From Alphaproteobacteria bacterium (lineage in GTDB: Bacteria > Myxococcota_A > UBA796 > GCA-2862545), in the NCBI GenBank assembly GCA_020632925.1, contig JACKER010000008.1, forward strand, positions 1 through 64,000: 64,000 nucleotides of DNA, read 5' to 3'. The notes below the pieces were generated by a model that was given only the letters and a program-made list of their open reading frames with translations, was not told where the DNA came from and did no database searches. Both the position numbers and the translations under genes were made by a program. Positions 55,433-64,000 of this stretch are shown here, one piece after another (the stretch's first letter is position 1; each line of letters begins with the position of its first letter).

Positions 55433-56978
55433 TCGCCTACCCCGACCTCAGGGCGGCGGCGGGCCACGCATCCGGCGAGATCGAGCCTCCGGAGGCCACA
55501 CGCGTCTGGCTGCCCATCGAGCGCCCGTCCCTGAGCTGTTCGCCGTGCGGGTCGCGGGAACCTCGATGGACGGTGGCAAGGCGCCGCTTCGAGACGGGGA
55601 CTGGGCTGTGTTCCGCCTGGCGCGCGGGGCTCCCGCAGCTTCCGTGGCGCACCGTGTGGTGTTGGTGCAAGTGCCCGGAGCGAGCGGCAGCGCGTTCCAG
55701 ATCAAGCGCGTCGAGCCGAAGGAAGACGGCTGGCGGCTCACGTCCGACAATCCTGCCGGCCCCACGTTCACGCCGGACGAGGACACCGTCGTGATCGCTG
55801 CTGGACCGTGCCGTTCGGCCGGAGGAGCTTGCACCGCCGGTCGGGACGTTGGTGCCTACGGACGGTCTGGTCGAGGCGTTCGGTCTGGAGGGCCTGGAGG
55901 CGCGGTCTGGCGAATCGAGCGGCCACCGGTTCGAGGTGGTGGACCGCAAGGGAGTGCTCACCGCCCCCAACAGGCTTCGGGTCCAGGGTCCGCGACGGCC
56001 GGGCGAGACGGTCTACGTGCTGGCGCCCAGCGACGGCGGCTTGCGGTATCTCGGCGTGGGCCGGTGGCGAGAGGACGAAGGGCGATGGCAGCTCCTCGAG
56101 GTGGATTTCGCGACCTGGCGGACCTGGGGCGAAGGGAGGGAGGTCTCGCGAAGCCTGCCGTCGGGCGCGTTGGGGCGGGCGCAGGCGCTTGCGGACGCGC
56201 TGCTCGGATTGCCGGAGGAGGAGCGTCGGCTCGAGCGAAGCGGGTTGCGCTCGGCGCGGATCCTGGGTCGTGCGCAGCGCGGCGGTCTGCGGCTGGACGT
56301 GGGGGCGGCGAGCGAGCGAACGGTGTCGCTGACCGATCTCGCCTGGGTGATCGTCGCCAACGACGACGTGGAGGCGAACGGCGGCGTCCTCGACGAGGCC
56401 CGCGTGAACCACCTGCGGTACCTCCAGGGCACGCCGAAAGGCTCGACGCGATGGATCGACACGGGTTGGGCGCTCACGGCCTGGGAGCGTGGCCGAAGGC
56501 TCGTGTCGGGGACACCGTCCGAGGCGATGCACCCGATGCGTGCCGATGGGACCCGGGTGGACGCCACCTTCCGAGTCGAGACGCTGGATGGCCACGCGAC
56601 CCTCGTGGTGGAGGCGCGCGGCGGTACGGCGGGAAGCGGGTCCGAGGCGAACACGCAGTACGCGGAGGGCCTGCAGTGGCTACTGAGCCGCCTGAGGGAC
56701 GCTGGCCTGGCGTTGGCGGACGTCGCGCTCGACACGCGAGCCACGACCGGGGTGTCCCGCGAGGAGCGGCGGCTGGACATCACCGACCGATGGCCGCTGG
56801 TCATCGACGATCCGGTCGACCTGCAACGGCGGCTGGGGCGAGCACAGGAGCGCTGGGGAAGCCGGAAGGCTCGAAGGGCGGCAACCCGGCGCGACGCATT
56901 CGCCTGTGGGTGGACGGAGTGGCCGACGCCGATGCGCTTCGGTCCTTCCTCGAGCCTCAGGTGTTGGAAGGGTCATAG
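55429..56978 (+). CDS. S24-peptidase-like protein with unknown C-terminal domain, frameshifted
   Basis: From GTG 55429 (VIAYPDLRAAAGHASGEIEPPEA), overlapping the helicase stop. After a shift near 55530 a LexA/S24-type domain is clear: VRVAGTSMDGGKAPLRDGDWAVFR with the nucleophile Ser, and FQIKRVEPKEDGW with the likely Lys. After another shift near 55810 it continues RPEELAPPVGTLVPTDGLVEAFG and about 340 residues of unknown domain containing VVEARGG and NTQYAEGLQWLL. A last shift near 56860 leads to FLEPQVLEGS. It may be two genes, split around 55849. S24 domains cleave themselves on damage signals, so it may control the helicase. Confidence 0.6.
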
Positions 56979-57062
56979 GGGCCGCCAACGAGTCGGCGCA
57001 GTCCCCACGACGGATCGACCGTGGCAACGTTTTCAGCAAGTTGCGGAGTCGGATCGTCTGGA

Positions 57063-58176
57063 TCAGAACCGGAGGCCCGAGCACGTCGCCCGCCCGAGGA
57101 ACGCGTCCGCACGCACCAGCGGGGCAAGCCCTCCACGTTGGTCGCGCGCCGTCCCGATGAGGTCCTGCACGACCTCCGTGCGGGACCGCGCCGGGCAGAG
57201 CGCCCGGTACGTCCCGATGAGCCCCGCCACCAGCGGCGCAGCGTACGAGGTCCCGGAGCGGCGCTCGTACCCGCCATCCGCCGTCGCCACGCAGACGCCC
57301 TCGCCAGGCGCCGACACCGCCAACGACACCCCCCGCTGTGGTGTTCGACCAGGCTGGGCGGCGACCGCCATCGACGGCACCGACCACGAGCACACCGGGC
57401 ACGTTCGCTGGCCAGAAGTCCCCAGCATTGGCGCCGTTCCCGTTGCCGGCGGCCGCGACCACTACGACGTCCCGCCGCACGGCGTACGCCACCGCCTTGC
57501 GCACCACCTCGGGCGCCGGGCCACGGGCCCCGAACGCCAGCACGATCACTCGCGCCCCATCGTCCGTCGCGGCCGTGATGCCGTCAGCCACATCGTCCGC
57601 CGCCGCACGTGGACGAGCCAGCACATCGTAGGACAGCACCTCCAGGAACCGGCCGTCGATGTTCGTGCTCGCCGTCCCCATTCCGTTGTTCGTCACCGCA
57701 GCCGCGACCGACGCCACCCCCGTGCCGTGATCGCGTGCGTCGCGGCCCGCCGGGGTCCGCGCCGAGAGCGCGCCGACCAGGTCGGAGTGCCGCACCACCC
57801 CCGAGTCCACCACCGCGATGCGCGCCGGTCCCCTCGGGGCGCGCAAACCCAGGAGCGCGTCGTTCCAGCCAAGCTCCGCCGCCTCGACCGGCACCCCGAG
57901 CGGGTCGTCGACGACCCCGGACGGGTTCGAGGAGCAGCGCCCGCCCTCCAGGTCTGCATCCAGCGCGACGGGTGCGTTCACCTCGGCGATCACACCTCGC
58001 TCCGCGAGCTGCCACAGCAGGATGAGGCTCCGATCTGTCGGCACGTCCACGACGACGGTCCGCGACAGCTCGGCGTCCTCCAGCCCCGACACGCTCGGCA
58101 CGGCAAGCTCCGCGGACGCCCCGTTCGCGCGCAGGATCGTCTCGAGTTCGTCCGAGGAGCCCGACCAAGGCACCAC
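57063..58176 (-). CDS. Subtilisin-like (S8) serine protease, frameshifted
   Basis: About 370 aa. The catalytic triad is visible: Asp in RIAVVDSGVVRHSD, His in DHGTGVASVAAAV, and Ser in RRSGTSYAAPLVAGL. The Ser segment lies in another frame after a shift near 57330. Residues 1-85 look like a small propeptide-type alpha/beta domain (LSRTVVVDVPTDRSLILLWQL). The start is uncertain: GTG 58176 is possible, but the frame before it in the membrane gene suggests the two may be one protein. It is convergent with the S24 gene. Confidence 0.78.
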
Positions 58177-58848
58177 CAGGCTCGATCTCGGTGCTCGCAG
58201 ATCCTTTCGGCGGCTCGCTGAGCACGCTGGCCAGCAACACCGCTGTGTACGCCAGGGGCTCCACCCAGATCAGGCTCGGCAGGCGGCCGAAGGCCACGAC
58301 GAGCACCACGGCGTTCCAGCCGGCCGTGAGCAGCGGGAAGACGGCGGGGACGGAGGGGCGGTGGGGCGCCGGATGCCGCGGAGCACACGCCGGCGGCTCC
58401 AGAGGGTGATCCTCCCGGTAACGAGGGCCGCCACCAGGGCGGTCGCGAGCGTCCAACCGACCGCCCAAACCGGCGCGAGCACGTCCATGCGGGCGTACGC
58501 CCAGAGGGCACGCAAGTACAGGACCAGGCTCCAACCTATCCACCCGACCAGCAGCGCCCGGAGCCCGAACGCCCACCGCTCCGGCCGCCCACCTGGCTTC
58601 TCGCCCCGACCAACTGTGGACCCATCAACCGTCCGCACGAACCGGTCCAGCTGAACCCACTCGAAGGCGAGGCAGGCCAGGGCCGCGAAGAACATCGACC
58701 AGCGCAGGAACCCGCACGTGGCCTGGAGCGCAAGCGCGCCGTCAGTGTCCGCGATCAGGAGGCCGAGCAGCAGGCCGAATGTGCCCAGCAGGCCGAACAC
58801 GCCCCAGAACAACAACCCGCGGACGAGCAGGCCCAAGAGCGACCGCAT
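58177..58848 (-). CDS. Polytopic membrane protein next to the S8 protease
   Basis: From ATG 58848 after GGAGG (MRSLLGLLVRGLLFWGVFGL). About five hydrophobic helices: 5-30, 40-60, 95-115, 125-145 and, after a shift near 58330, FPLLTAGWNAVVLVVAFG and IWVEPLAYTAVLLASVL. The frame then runs toward EIEPGGALVG, which lies over the start of the protease in a different frame. This is either a separate gene or the N-terminal half of a membrane-bound protease. The end coordinate is a convenience. Confidence 0.55.
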
Positions 58849-58938
58849 GCCCTCCTCCAACGCAGAGCCGAGTATGCTCCGGTCGAAACCGATTGGGAAA
58901 CCGGCCCTCCGCAAGTTGAGCCGCCAGGTACGAACGCC

Positions 58939-59535
58939 ATGGAAATGTCGCTCGAGCTGACCGAGCAGGAACGCGACCACCTGACCGAGGAGATCGCGAG
59001 CGCCTTGGAGCAGATGATGGACCTCACCTGTGCCGAGATGGGCCCCCTATGGCTCGAGGCGACACGGCAGCAACGTGTGCACCTCGGCACCGTCAACGAG
59101 CTGCCCTTTCGGCCGTCCCCGAAGTACCTCGCGTTGAACAAGAGCTCTCGCTCGAAGTACCGAGGCCTGGCAGCGTGGCGCCACGCCGTCATGTGGCAAG
59201 ACGTGCTCGTCGAGGTGGCGGACGGCGACTACCGCGCCGCCACAGAAGCGATGTACTTCACGCCCTATCCGGCGAACGAACCACCGTATGCTTGGAGCCG
59301 CTCGGGCGAGCGCGCCCCGGGCGTGGCGTCGTTCGGTACCGCGACCACGCTGAAGGACTACGCCAAGGAGGGCGCGTGGCACACCGTCGCGGCGCTCCGC
59401 CGACGGGCCCGTGAGCTGGAGGCCAACGGCAGCTGGCACTTCGAGGTGCGCGCCGGCCTCGTGCGCGTCGGGTGCCGCGACTCCCTCGTCGACGTGCTGA
59501 AGCTCGAGGCGCTGCCGCCATGGGAGGACGGATGA
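58939..59535 (+). CDS. Unknown protein, divergent from the membrane-protease gene
   Basis: 198 aa, intact frame. An acidic helical N-terminus (LTEQERDHLTEEIASALEQMM) is followed by a part rich in aromatic residues (WRHAVMWQDVLVEV, FTPYPANEPPYAW) and a helical C-terminus. No family recognised. It overlaps the next gene by ATGA and is divergent from the protease unit by 90 bp, so all may form one regulated module. Confidence 0.62.
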   Translation: MEMSLELTEQERDHLTEEIASALEQMMDLTCAEMGPLWLEATRQQRVHLGTVNELPFRPSPKYLALNKSSRSKYRGLAAWRHAVMWQDVLVEVADGDYRAATEAMYFTPYPANEPPYAWSRSGERAPGVASFGTATTLKDYAKEGAWHTVAALRRRARELEANGSWHFEVRAGLVRVGCRDSLVDVLKLEALPPWEDG

Positions 59536-60116
59536 CCGAGGACCGACTCCGACGCTGGGTCCTGGGTCAGCTGCCGCCGGACGAACGGCGCGAGGTCTCG
59601 CGGTGGGTCGTGCGCTGCACCGATCCGGACCTCGGGCCCCTCCTCGCCGGGATGCTGCACGAGGAGGCAGAGAACCGCGCCGACGAAGCGCTCGGCGCGC
59701 TCGGGCGCGCGTGGCGGAGCCTGGTGGAGCAGTGGCGCGCCCTGCTCGACGCAGGGGAGGCAGGTTGGTCCGGAGGTCTCTCCCCCACCCTCGCCACCTC
59801 GGGTGTCCCCACCCCGGTCGTTCAGGTCACGACGGTCGGCACCCGCGTCACCGTCGAGGTGTCCGACACCCACCTCGAGGTCGCGGTGTACCTGACCGAT
59901 GACGCCGGCCGGTGCGATCGGCTGATCCCCCCGGGTCCGGTCCACGCAGCCGAAGCCTCGGAGTTCGTGGTCTCGGTCGGTGCCCGACCGACCGTGTGGG
60001 CGTTCACGGGTCTGGCGCTCCCTCGTGCCTCGGACCCGGTCGACGAGCTGAACGAGGTGCTGCGCGCGTCCGACGCTACGCGCAGCGCCGTCCGCTGGGA
60101 CCCCGCCCAAGGGTAG
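59532..60116 (+). CDS. Unknown protein with anti-sigma-like N-terminus
   Basis: 194 aa. The start MTEDRLRRWVLGQLPPDERREV recalls the first helices of zinc-finger or ZAS-type anti-sigma factors, but no HxxxCxxC motif is present and there is no membrane helix. From about 95 it is beta-rich (VQVTTVGTRVTVEVSDTHLEVAVYL). The ATG overlaps the preceding stop. Function unknown. Confidence 0.6.
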   Translation: MTEDRLRRWVLGQLPPDERREVSRWVVRCTDPDLGPLLAGMLHEEAENRADEALGALGRAWRSLVEQWRALLDAGEAGWSGGLSPTLATSGVPTPVVQVTTVGTRVTVEVSDTHLEVAVYLTDDAGRCDRLIPPGPVHAAEASEFVVSVGARPTVWAFTGLALPRASDPVDELNEVLRASDATRSAVRWDPAQG

Positions 60117-60209
60117 CCCACCGTTTGGGAAACCCGGCGTTGGCCACTGCCTCGCTGGGTTCCTTGGAAGGCACGGAGGCGCCCGCCTCCGGACCAACCC
60201 GAGGCTCCC

Positions 60210-60581
60210 ATGTCGGCTCGTCCCCTGCTCGCCCACTCCCGGCCCGCACCCCGCGCGTCGATCGTGACCCACCACGCCGCCCTCCGAGGCGTCGAGCGCT
60301 TCGGACTCCGGACGACCGCTCGGTCCACCGCCGTGATCGAAGCCGCGTTCGACACGTCCGTGAAGCTGCCGTGGCGGTACGGCCGGCAGCTCTCCCTACG
60401 CCCAACGCCCGTGAAGCAGGTCGGGCGGCGGGTCGACGTTCGCGTGGCCGGCTCGATGCTGCTCATCTGCCGCGGGCGTCGCGTCCTCACCACCTGGCAG
60501 ATGACCGACGCGCAGTTCTCCACCGTCTCCTGGTTCGTGCTCACGGGCGCGTGGGTCCCGGACGAGTCCAGCCAGGACTGA
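60210..60581 (+). CDS. Small protein, possible toxin-like fold
   Basis: 123 aa. After a short basic N-terminus, IVTHHAALRGVERFGLRTT resembles the H-A-x-x-R-x-x-E/R start of DUF4258- or RelE-like small domains. The end is beta-strand-rich (GRRVDVRVAGSMLLICRGRRVLTTW). The similarity is slight and no antitoxin gene is adjacent. GAGG lies five bases before the ATG. Confidence 0.5.
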   Translation: MSARPLLAHSRPAPRASIVTHHAALRGVERFGLRTTARSTAVIEAAFDTSVKLPWRYGRQLSLRPTPVKQVGRRVDVRVAGSMLLICRGRRVLTTWQMTDAQFSTVSWFVLTGAWVPDESSQD

Positions 60582-60668
60582 CCCGACCATCCACGCGCTC
60601 GACAGCATCCTCGCCCCTACACACCTTCGCCACCGCCCCAATCAACCATTCAGCCACGAGGCTCCATC

Positions 60669-63467
60669 ATGTTCGACGACCACCACACCTCCCCACCTGC
60701 AGCGGGGCACGCCGAAGGCACGGTCATGACGGCCGTAGGGTTGGGTGCCAGTTCCCCGCTCGTGGAGGCCATCCGGACCAGCCTGAACGCGAAGATCGAG
60801 CGGCTGCTGCGCAGGCCGATCATCGCTCGGATCGGGAGCGGCGCAGCGCCACCGGTCGACGACGGGCTCCCAGACCTGTTCCGCGTGTGGGACGCCCTCG
60901 AGGATGCAGCGCCGTCCTCGGGAGGCGACACAGGCTCGACGCACTGGGTCGAGGACGCCGACGGGACCTGCCGCTTCGAGATCTCCGTCGACTACGACGA
61001 TCTGTGGCGCGGTGCCGAGAAGGAGGTGCTCGAGAACGTCCAAGGCACCGTCGAGCAGCACGTCCAGTTCCTGACCGACGAACAGCGACGGCTGCTCGTG
61101 GCCTCGCCGAGGGAGTTCGCCGCGCTGAGGCCAGGTCCGGAGACGATCGAGCTCGTCAGCTTCCGGGCGGAGCCGGTCGGAGGCTGTCAGCGCGTGGTCG
61201 AGCTCACGGTGGCTGCGGTACCCGCGGGGCGTGACCACATCCGGCACGTCGCGATCGTCCCCAACCTCATCCCTCTCCAACGCCAACTCTCGGCGCTCGC
61301 GACCATCGAAGGCGCGGCGGGCGTCCCCGAGCTGGCTGCTCTGCGGGTCCTGCTGGGCCTCGACACGGCCGCAGCGCTCCCGGCCGTCGACGCCTCGGTG
61401 GCGCCGGGCCACCCGGAAGGGCTGGACGAGTTCCAGGCGGAGTGCGTTCACAAGGCGCTGACCACCCCACACTTCGCCGTCATCAAGGGACCACCCGGAT
61501 CCGGGAAGACCACGGTCATCACGAACATCATCCGCCGGGCGCTGGAACGGGGCGACCGCGTACTCGTCGTCTCGCCCACGCACGTCGCGGTCGACAATGT
61601 CGTCGAGAAGCTCGCGCCTCGCGGACACGCGGGGGACGTGGACGACCTGGAGCCGCGCACCATCCCCATCCGCTACGCGGCGAAGGACCGCAGGCTGTCC
61701 GAGGGAGCCCGCGCGTACTGGGTCGGCGCGAAGCGGCAGCTGCGCGGGGCGACGATTGGCCGCCGCATCCAGGACGCGCTCATCGCTTCCGTGCCGATCG
61801 CCCGTGCCCTGTTCTCCCACGTCGACGCCGACGCAGGCGGGCGCGCTCCGATCTCGGCGGCCGTCGCCGACTCGCACGGCGTCATCTGCGGCACCCCCAT
61901 CGGCATCCTGTCGTTCGAAGGGGTCGCTGCGGCCGCACCTGGCTCGTTCGGCCTCCTCGTCGTCGACGAGGTGTCGAAGATGACTCTCCCGGAGTTTCTC
62001 GCCATCGCCGTGAAGGCGAGGCGGTGGGTCCTCGTCGGCGACCCGGAGCAGCTCCCGCCGTACAACAGCGCCGAGGAGAACGCGGACACCCTCGACGATC
62101 TCATCGAGCCGATCATCGACCTGGCCTGTACTACGGCAGCCGTGCTCGAGAAGACCCACTCAGCCAACCGCCCGACGCTCCGTCTGGTGGTGGCGTCGTC
62201 GGACCCGGACCGGGCGATGCGGGCGCTCCGCACCCACGTCCGGGCGGCACAACTGACCCATCTCCCGCCCCTCTCCAGCGTTCGTGAAGCACGATCCGTC
62301 GGCGTCGTCGTGTGCTCGCCCGAGGAGGTCCAGGATGCGGTGACGAACCTGTCGCCCGCCCGTGACCGCGACCGGACGCACTCCCCCGGCCTGTCCGGCA
62401 CTGTCGAGATCCTGGTGGAGCGCGGCGTCGCCGTACAGCGTCCTGCCTTCGCGAGCGGGGTGCGGCTCCTGGATGCTCGGAGACGCGCGCAGGTCGCCGT
62501 CTTCGAGAACGCGTTCAACACGTACCACGCGCAGCCCTGGTCCCAACGTGCGGCCCAGCCACTCCGCCTGGTCGGCCTTCGATCCGCACTCGACAAGTAC
62601 CTCCCTTCCGCGGAGGGCATCGCCGAGGTCCGTGGCCTACGGCTTCCGGAGGCGAAGCAGGTACGGGAGGCTGTCGTCGCCGCCATCGCCGAGCGGTTCG
62701 CGGCCAACGCGGTGTCGGTCTACGACTGGCTCACCGGCGTCCCGGTCGAGCAGTTCGACGTGTCCCCGCTGCAGGAGCTGGCCGGCGTGGTTGCTCCGCT
62801 CGAGCCGCTCCGCGCCGCGGTCCGGCCCTTCGTGGGGACGCTCCGGAAGCAGTACCGGATGCACCCGAGCCTCTCGCTCGTCCCGCGGACGATCTTCTAC
62901 TTCGGCGAGGCGCTCGAGGACGGGATTCCGAGGCCAGGCGGCGGGTGTCGGGTGCGTCTGGTACAGGTGGAGGCCGACGGGCAGGGCGGCGAGGACAACG
63001 ACAACGAGGCGACGAAGATCGTGGAAGCCCTCGAACAGCTCAGCGCTGCGCACCGCGGGAAGCCGCTCCCGAGCATCATGGTGATCACCCCGTACCGCGC
63101 CCAGGAGCGGCGGCTCGAGGAAGTCGTCCGGATCGCGCGGATGAGGGGCACGCTCGACCACGTGACCGTCGACGTCTGCACGCTCGACCGATGTCAGGGC
63201 CGCGAGGCGGAGTACGTGTTCATCAGTCTCGTACGGAACCGCGCCACGCACTTCCTGGACGCGCCCAAACGCTGGAACGTCGCCCTCACCCGCGCGATGC
63301 AAGGGCTGTTCGTCTTCGGCGACATCAACGCATACCTCCGCGAGGCGGCTGCCGCGAACACCCGGCACCGACGAGGCGGCCCGCGGCCACCCATCAGCAT
63401 CCTCGCGAAGGTCCTCGACGCCTACTCCCGACAGCTCGGTCGGGCCGGCACCGGGAGGGCGTCTTGA
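60669..63467 (+). CDS. SF1 Upf1/Dna2-type helicase
   Basis: 932 aa, intact. Motif I KGPPGSGKTTVI near 273, motif Ia VVSPTHVAVDNVVEKL, motif II FGLLVVDEVSKMTLPEFLA, motif III VGDPEQLPPYN, motif IV KQYRMHPSLSLVPR near 728, motif V VDVCTLDRCQGREAEYVFISLVR and motif VI RWNVALTRAMQGLFVFGD. Residues 1-250 are an unassigned N-terminal domain. Motifs III and IV are about 260 residues apart, a large insertion. No nuclease motif was recognised. The stop overlaps the TTG start of the next gene. Confidence 0.92.
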   Translation: MFDDHHTSPPAAGHAEGTVMTAVGLGASSPLVEAIRTSLNAKIERLLRRPIIARIGSGAAPPVDDGLPDLFRVWDALEDAAPSSGGDTGSTHWVEDADGTCRFEISVDYDDLWRGAEKEVLENVQGTVEQHVQFLTDEQRRLLVASPREFAALRPGPETIELVSFRAEPVGGCQRVVELTVAAVPAGRDHIRHVAIVPNLIPLQRQLSALATIEGAAGVPELAALRVLLGLDTAAALPAVDASVAPGHPEGLDEFQAECVHKALTTPHFAVIKGPPGSGKTTVITNIIRRALERGDRVLVVSPTHVAVDNVVEKLAPRGHAGDVDDLEPRTIPIRYAAKDRRLSEGARAYWVGAKRQLRGATIGRRIQDALIASVPIARALFSHVDADAGGRAPISAAVADSHGVICGTPIGILSFEGVAAAAPGSFGLLVVDEVSKMTLPEFLAIAVKARRWVLVGDPEQLPPYNSAEENADTLDDLIEPIIDLACTTAAVLEKTHSANRPTLRLVVASSDPDRAMRALRTHVRAAQLTHLPPLSSVREARSVGVVVCSPEEVQDAVTNLSPARDRDRTHSPGLSGTVEILVERGVAVQRPAFASGVRLLDARRRAQVAVFENAFNTYHAQPWSQRAAQPLRLVGLRSALDKYLPSAEGIAEVRGLRLPEAKQVREAVVAAIAERFAANAVSVYDWLTGVPVEQFDVSPLQELAGVVAPLEPLRAAVRPFVGTLRKQYRMHPSLSLVPRTIFYFGEALEDGIPRPGGGCRVRLVQVEADGQGGEDNDNEATKIVEALEQLSAAHRGKPLPSIMVITPYRAQERRLEEVVRIARMRGTLDHVTVDVCTLDRCQGREAEYVFISLVRNRATHFLDAPKRWNVALTRAMQGLFVFGDINAYLREAAAANTRHRRGGPRPPISILAKVLDAYSRQLGRAGTGRAS

Positions 63468-63757
63468 ACCGCCACGCCGACGCGGACGCCACGGAGGTGG
63501 CGCTCTCGCGCGCAGACCTCGAGGTGCTCTGCGTCCTGTACGTCATCGGGACCCGCGGCTGCCCGGTGCTCGACGTGGCGTCGCGCCTCGGGCTCTCGCC
63601 ATCGCTCGCCGAGGCTGTCGCCGAAGGGATGAACCCCCTCGTGGTCATGGGGCTTCTCGACCGCACGGAGGACGGGATGTTCCGCGTGACGGAGGCGGGG
63701 CGGAGTCGGCTCGAGGACACCCTGTCGGACCTCGGGATCGCCTCTCGCCCTGTCTAG
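63464..63757 (+). CDS. Small winged-helix-like protein
   Basis: 97 aa from TTG overlapping the helicase stop, with GGGAGG five bases upstream. LEVLCVLYVIGTRGCPVLDVASRLGLSP and VVMGLLDRTEDGMFRVTEAGRSRLEDTL fit a MarR/PadR-like winged helix (helix-turn-helix then wing with the usual TxxG). It probably acts with the SF1 helicase, as a DNA-recognition subunit or regulator. Confidence 0.65.
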   Translation: MNRHADADATEVALSRADLEVLCVLYVIGTRGCPVLDVASRLGLSPSLAEAVAEGMNPLVVMGLLDRTEDGMFRVTEAGRSRLEDTLSDLGIASRPV

Positions 63758-63797
63758 GCTACCCGTTCCGGCTCCGGTCGAACACGTCGGCTGGGTC

Positions 63798-64000
63798 TCA
63801 CGTCCCCGGAGCACCACCATCAACAGTGGTCGAACCCGGCCGCGTCCCAATCGAAATCTCGTACACATCCGCGAGGTTGAATCGGTACAAGCCGTCGCCG
63901 TGGGGTCCAGTATGGTACTGGCCGAACCCGTCGTACCCGCCCGGGATGCGCACCGCCTCCGGCTCTTCCAACAGGAGGTACGCCTGTTGGTGCCCATGCT
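63798..64000 (-). CDS. Partial gene of unknown function
   Basis: The last 66 codons of a minus-strand gene whose start lies beyond the window. The frame from 63998 reads HQQAYLLLEEPEAVRIPGG, then YDGFGQYHTGPHGDGLYRFN, and ends with TGA at 63798-63800. Coding character is good (no stops, aromatic/Gly-rich), but no family is recognised. It is convergent with the winged-helix gene, 40 bp away. Confidence 0.5.
   Translation of the reverse strand, partial: HGHQQAYLLLEEPEAVRIPGGYDGFGQYHTGPHGDGLYRFNLADVYEISIGTRPGSTTVDGGAPGT

Larger units (their letters stand above)
49437..64000. mobile_element. Putative genomic island at tRNA-Asn (right end outside window)
   Basis: The recombinase gene abuts and overlaps the 3-prime half of tRNA-Asn. 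All following genes up to the window end are of accessory type (helicases, proteases, unknown pairs). The 3-prime tRNA segment would be the left attachment core. No second copy of the segment CTAGTTCAAATCTAGCAGCG was found downstream, so the right end must lie beyond 64000. Confidence 0.5.

Noticed and set aside
58939..60116. Sigma factor / anti-sigma factor pair
   Set aside because: The second protein only faintly resembles an anti-sigma N-terminus, and the first shows no sigma-70 region 2 or 4 motif.

Overview
The window is high-GC bacterial chromosome that looks like a myxobacterium-type deltaproteobacterium (Myxococcota or a close uncultured relative). The reasons are: four secreted thrombospondin type-3 repeat proteins with MYXO-CTERM-like tails (Cys, hydrophobic helix, Arg cluster); several lipoproteins with Asp-Thr-Asp-Ser linkers; a near-consensus sigma-54 promoter; and many GTG/TTG starts with strong GGAGG ribosome binding sites. 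All calls come from reading the sequence, not from database searches.

Left part (1-21.8 kb): a minus-strand cell-cycle/secretion run (gamma-carbonic-anhydrase-like protein, smc, ftsY, zapA, DUF2752). Then a sigma-54-driven micro-ORF and a TM2 protein. Next comes a hydantoinase/5-oxoprolinase AB fusion overlapping a lipoprotein peroxiredoxin whose peroxidatic residue is encoded by an in-frame TGA followed at once by a stem-loop. This is read here as a selenoprotein with a bacterial SECIS and is the best single find in the window. A peroxiredoxin-thioredoxin cassette, a nucleoside salvage pair (deoA, nupC), a tandem amidohydrolase pair, a MORN-repeat lipoprotein, an acetyltransferase and a methyltransferase follow.

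Centre (21.8-38.7 kb): a minus-strand operon in which an OmpA-type outer-membrane protein precedes four paralogous, overlapping genes for exported TSP3 calcium-binding proteins with C-terminal anchors. Upstream lies DUF885 peptidase-sucA-sucB (2-oxoglutarate dehydrogenase E1/E2). Right centre (38.8-49.3 kb): a CoA-transferase, several lipoproteins, an LTD/VTC/DUF4956/membrane-fusion cluster, a sulfatase-like protein and a thioesterase. Many genes from about 39.4 to 46 kb are split by frameshifts, at least two at G/C homopolymers, so assembly indels are likely.

Right end (49.4-64 kb): tRNA-Asn(GTT) is followed by an inward-facing serine recombinase whose last codons lie inside the tRNA gene, as at a genomic-island boundary. 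The island carries a DUF4375 protein, a zinc-ribbon protein, a HIT-PLD-SF2 helicase overlapping an S24-peptidase-like protein, a membrane protein with a subtilisin-like protease, three unrecognised small genes, and an SF1 Upf1/Dna2-type helicase overlapping a small winged-helix-like gene. This content suggests mobile defence or DNA-processing modules, but no named defence system could be assigned. The other island end is not in the window.
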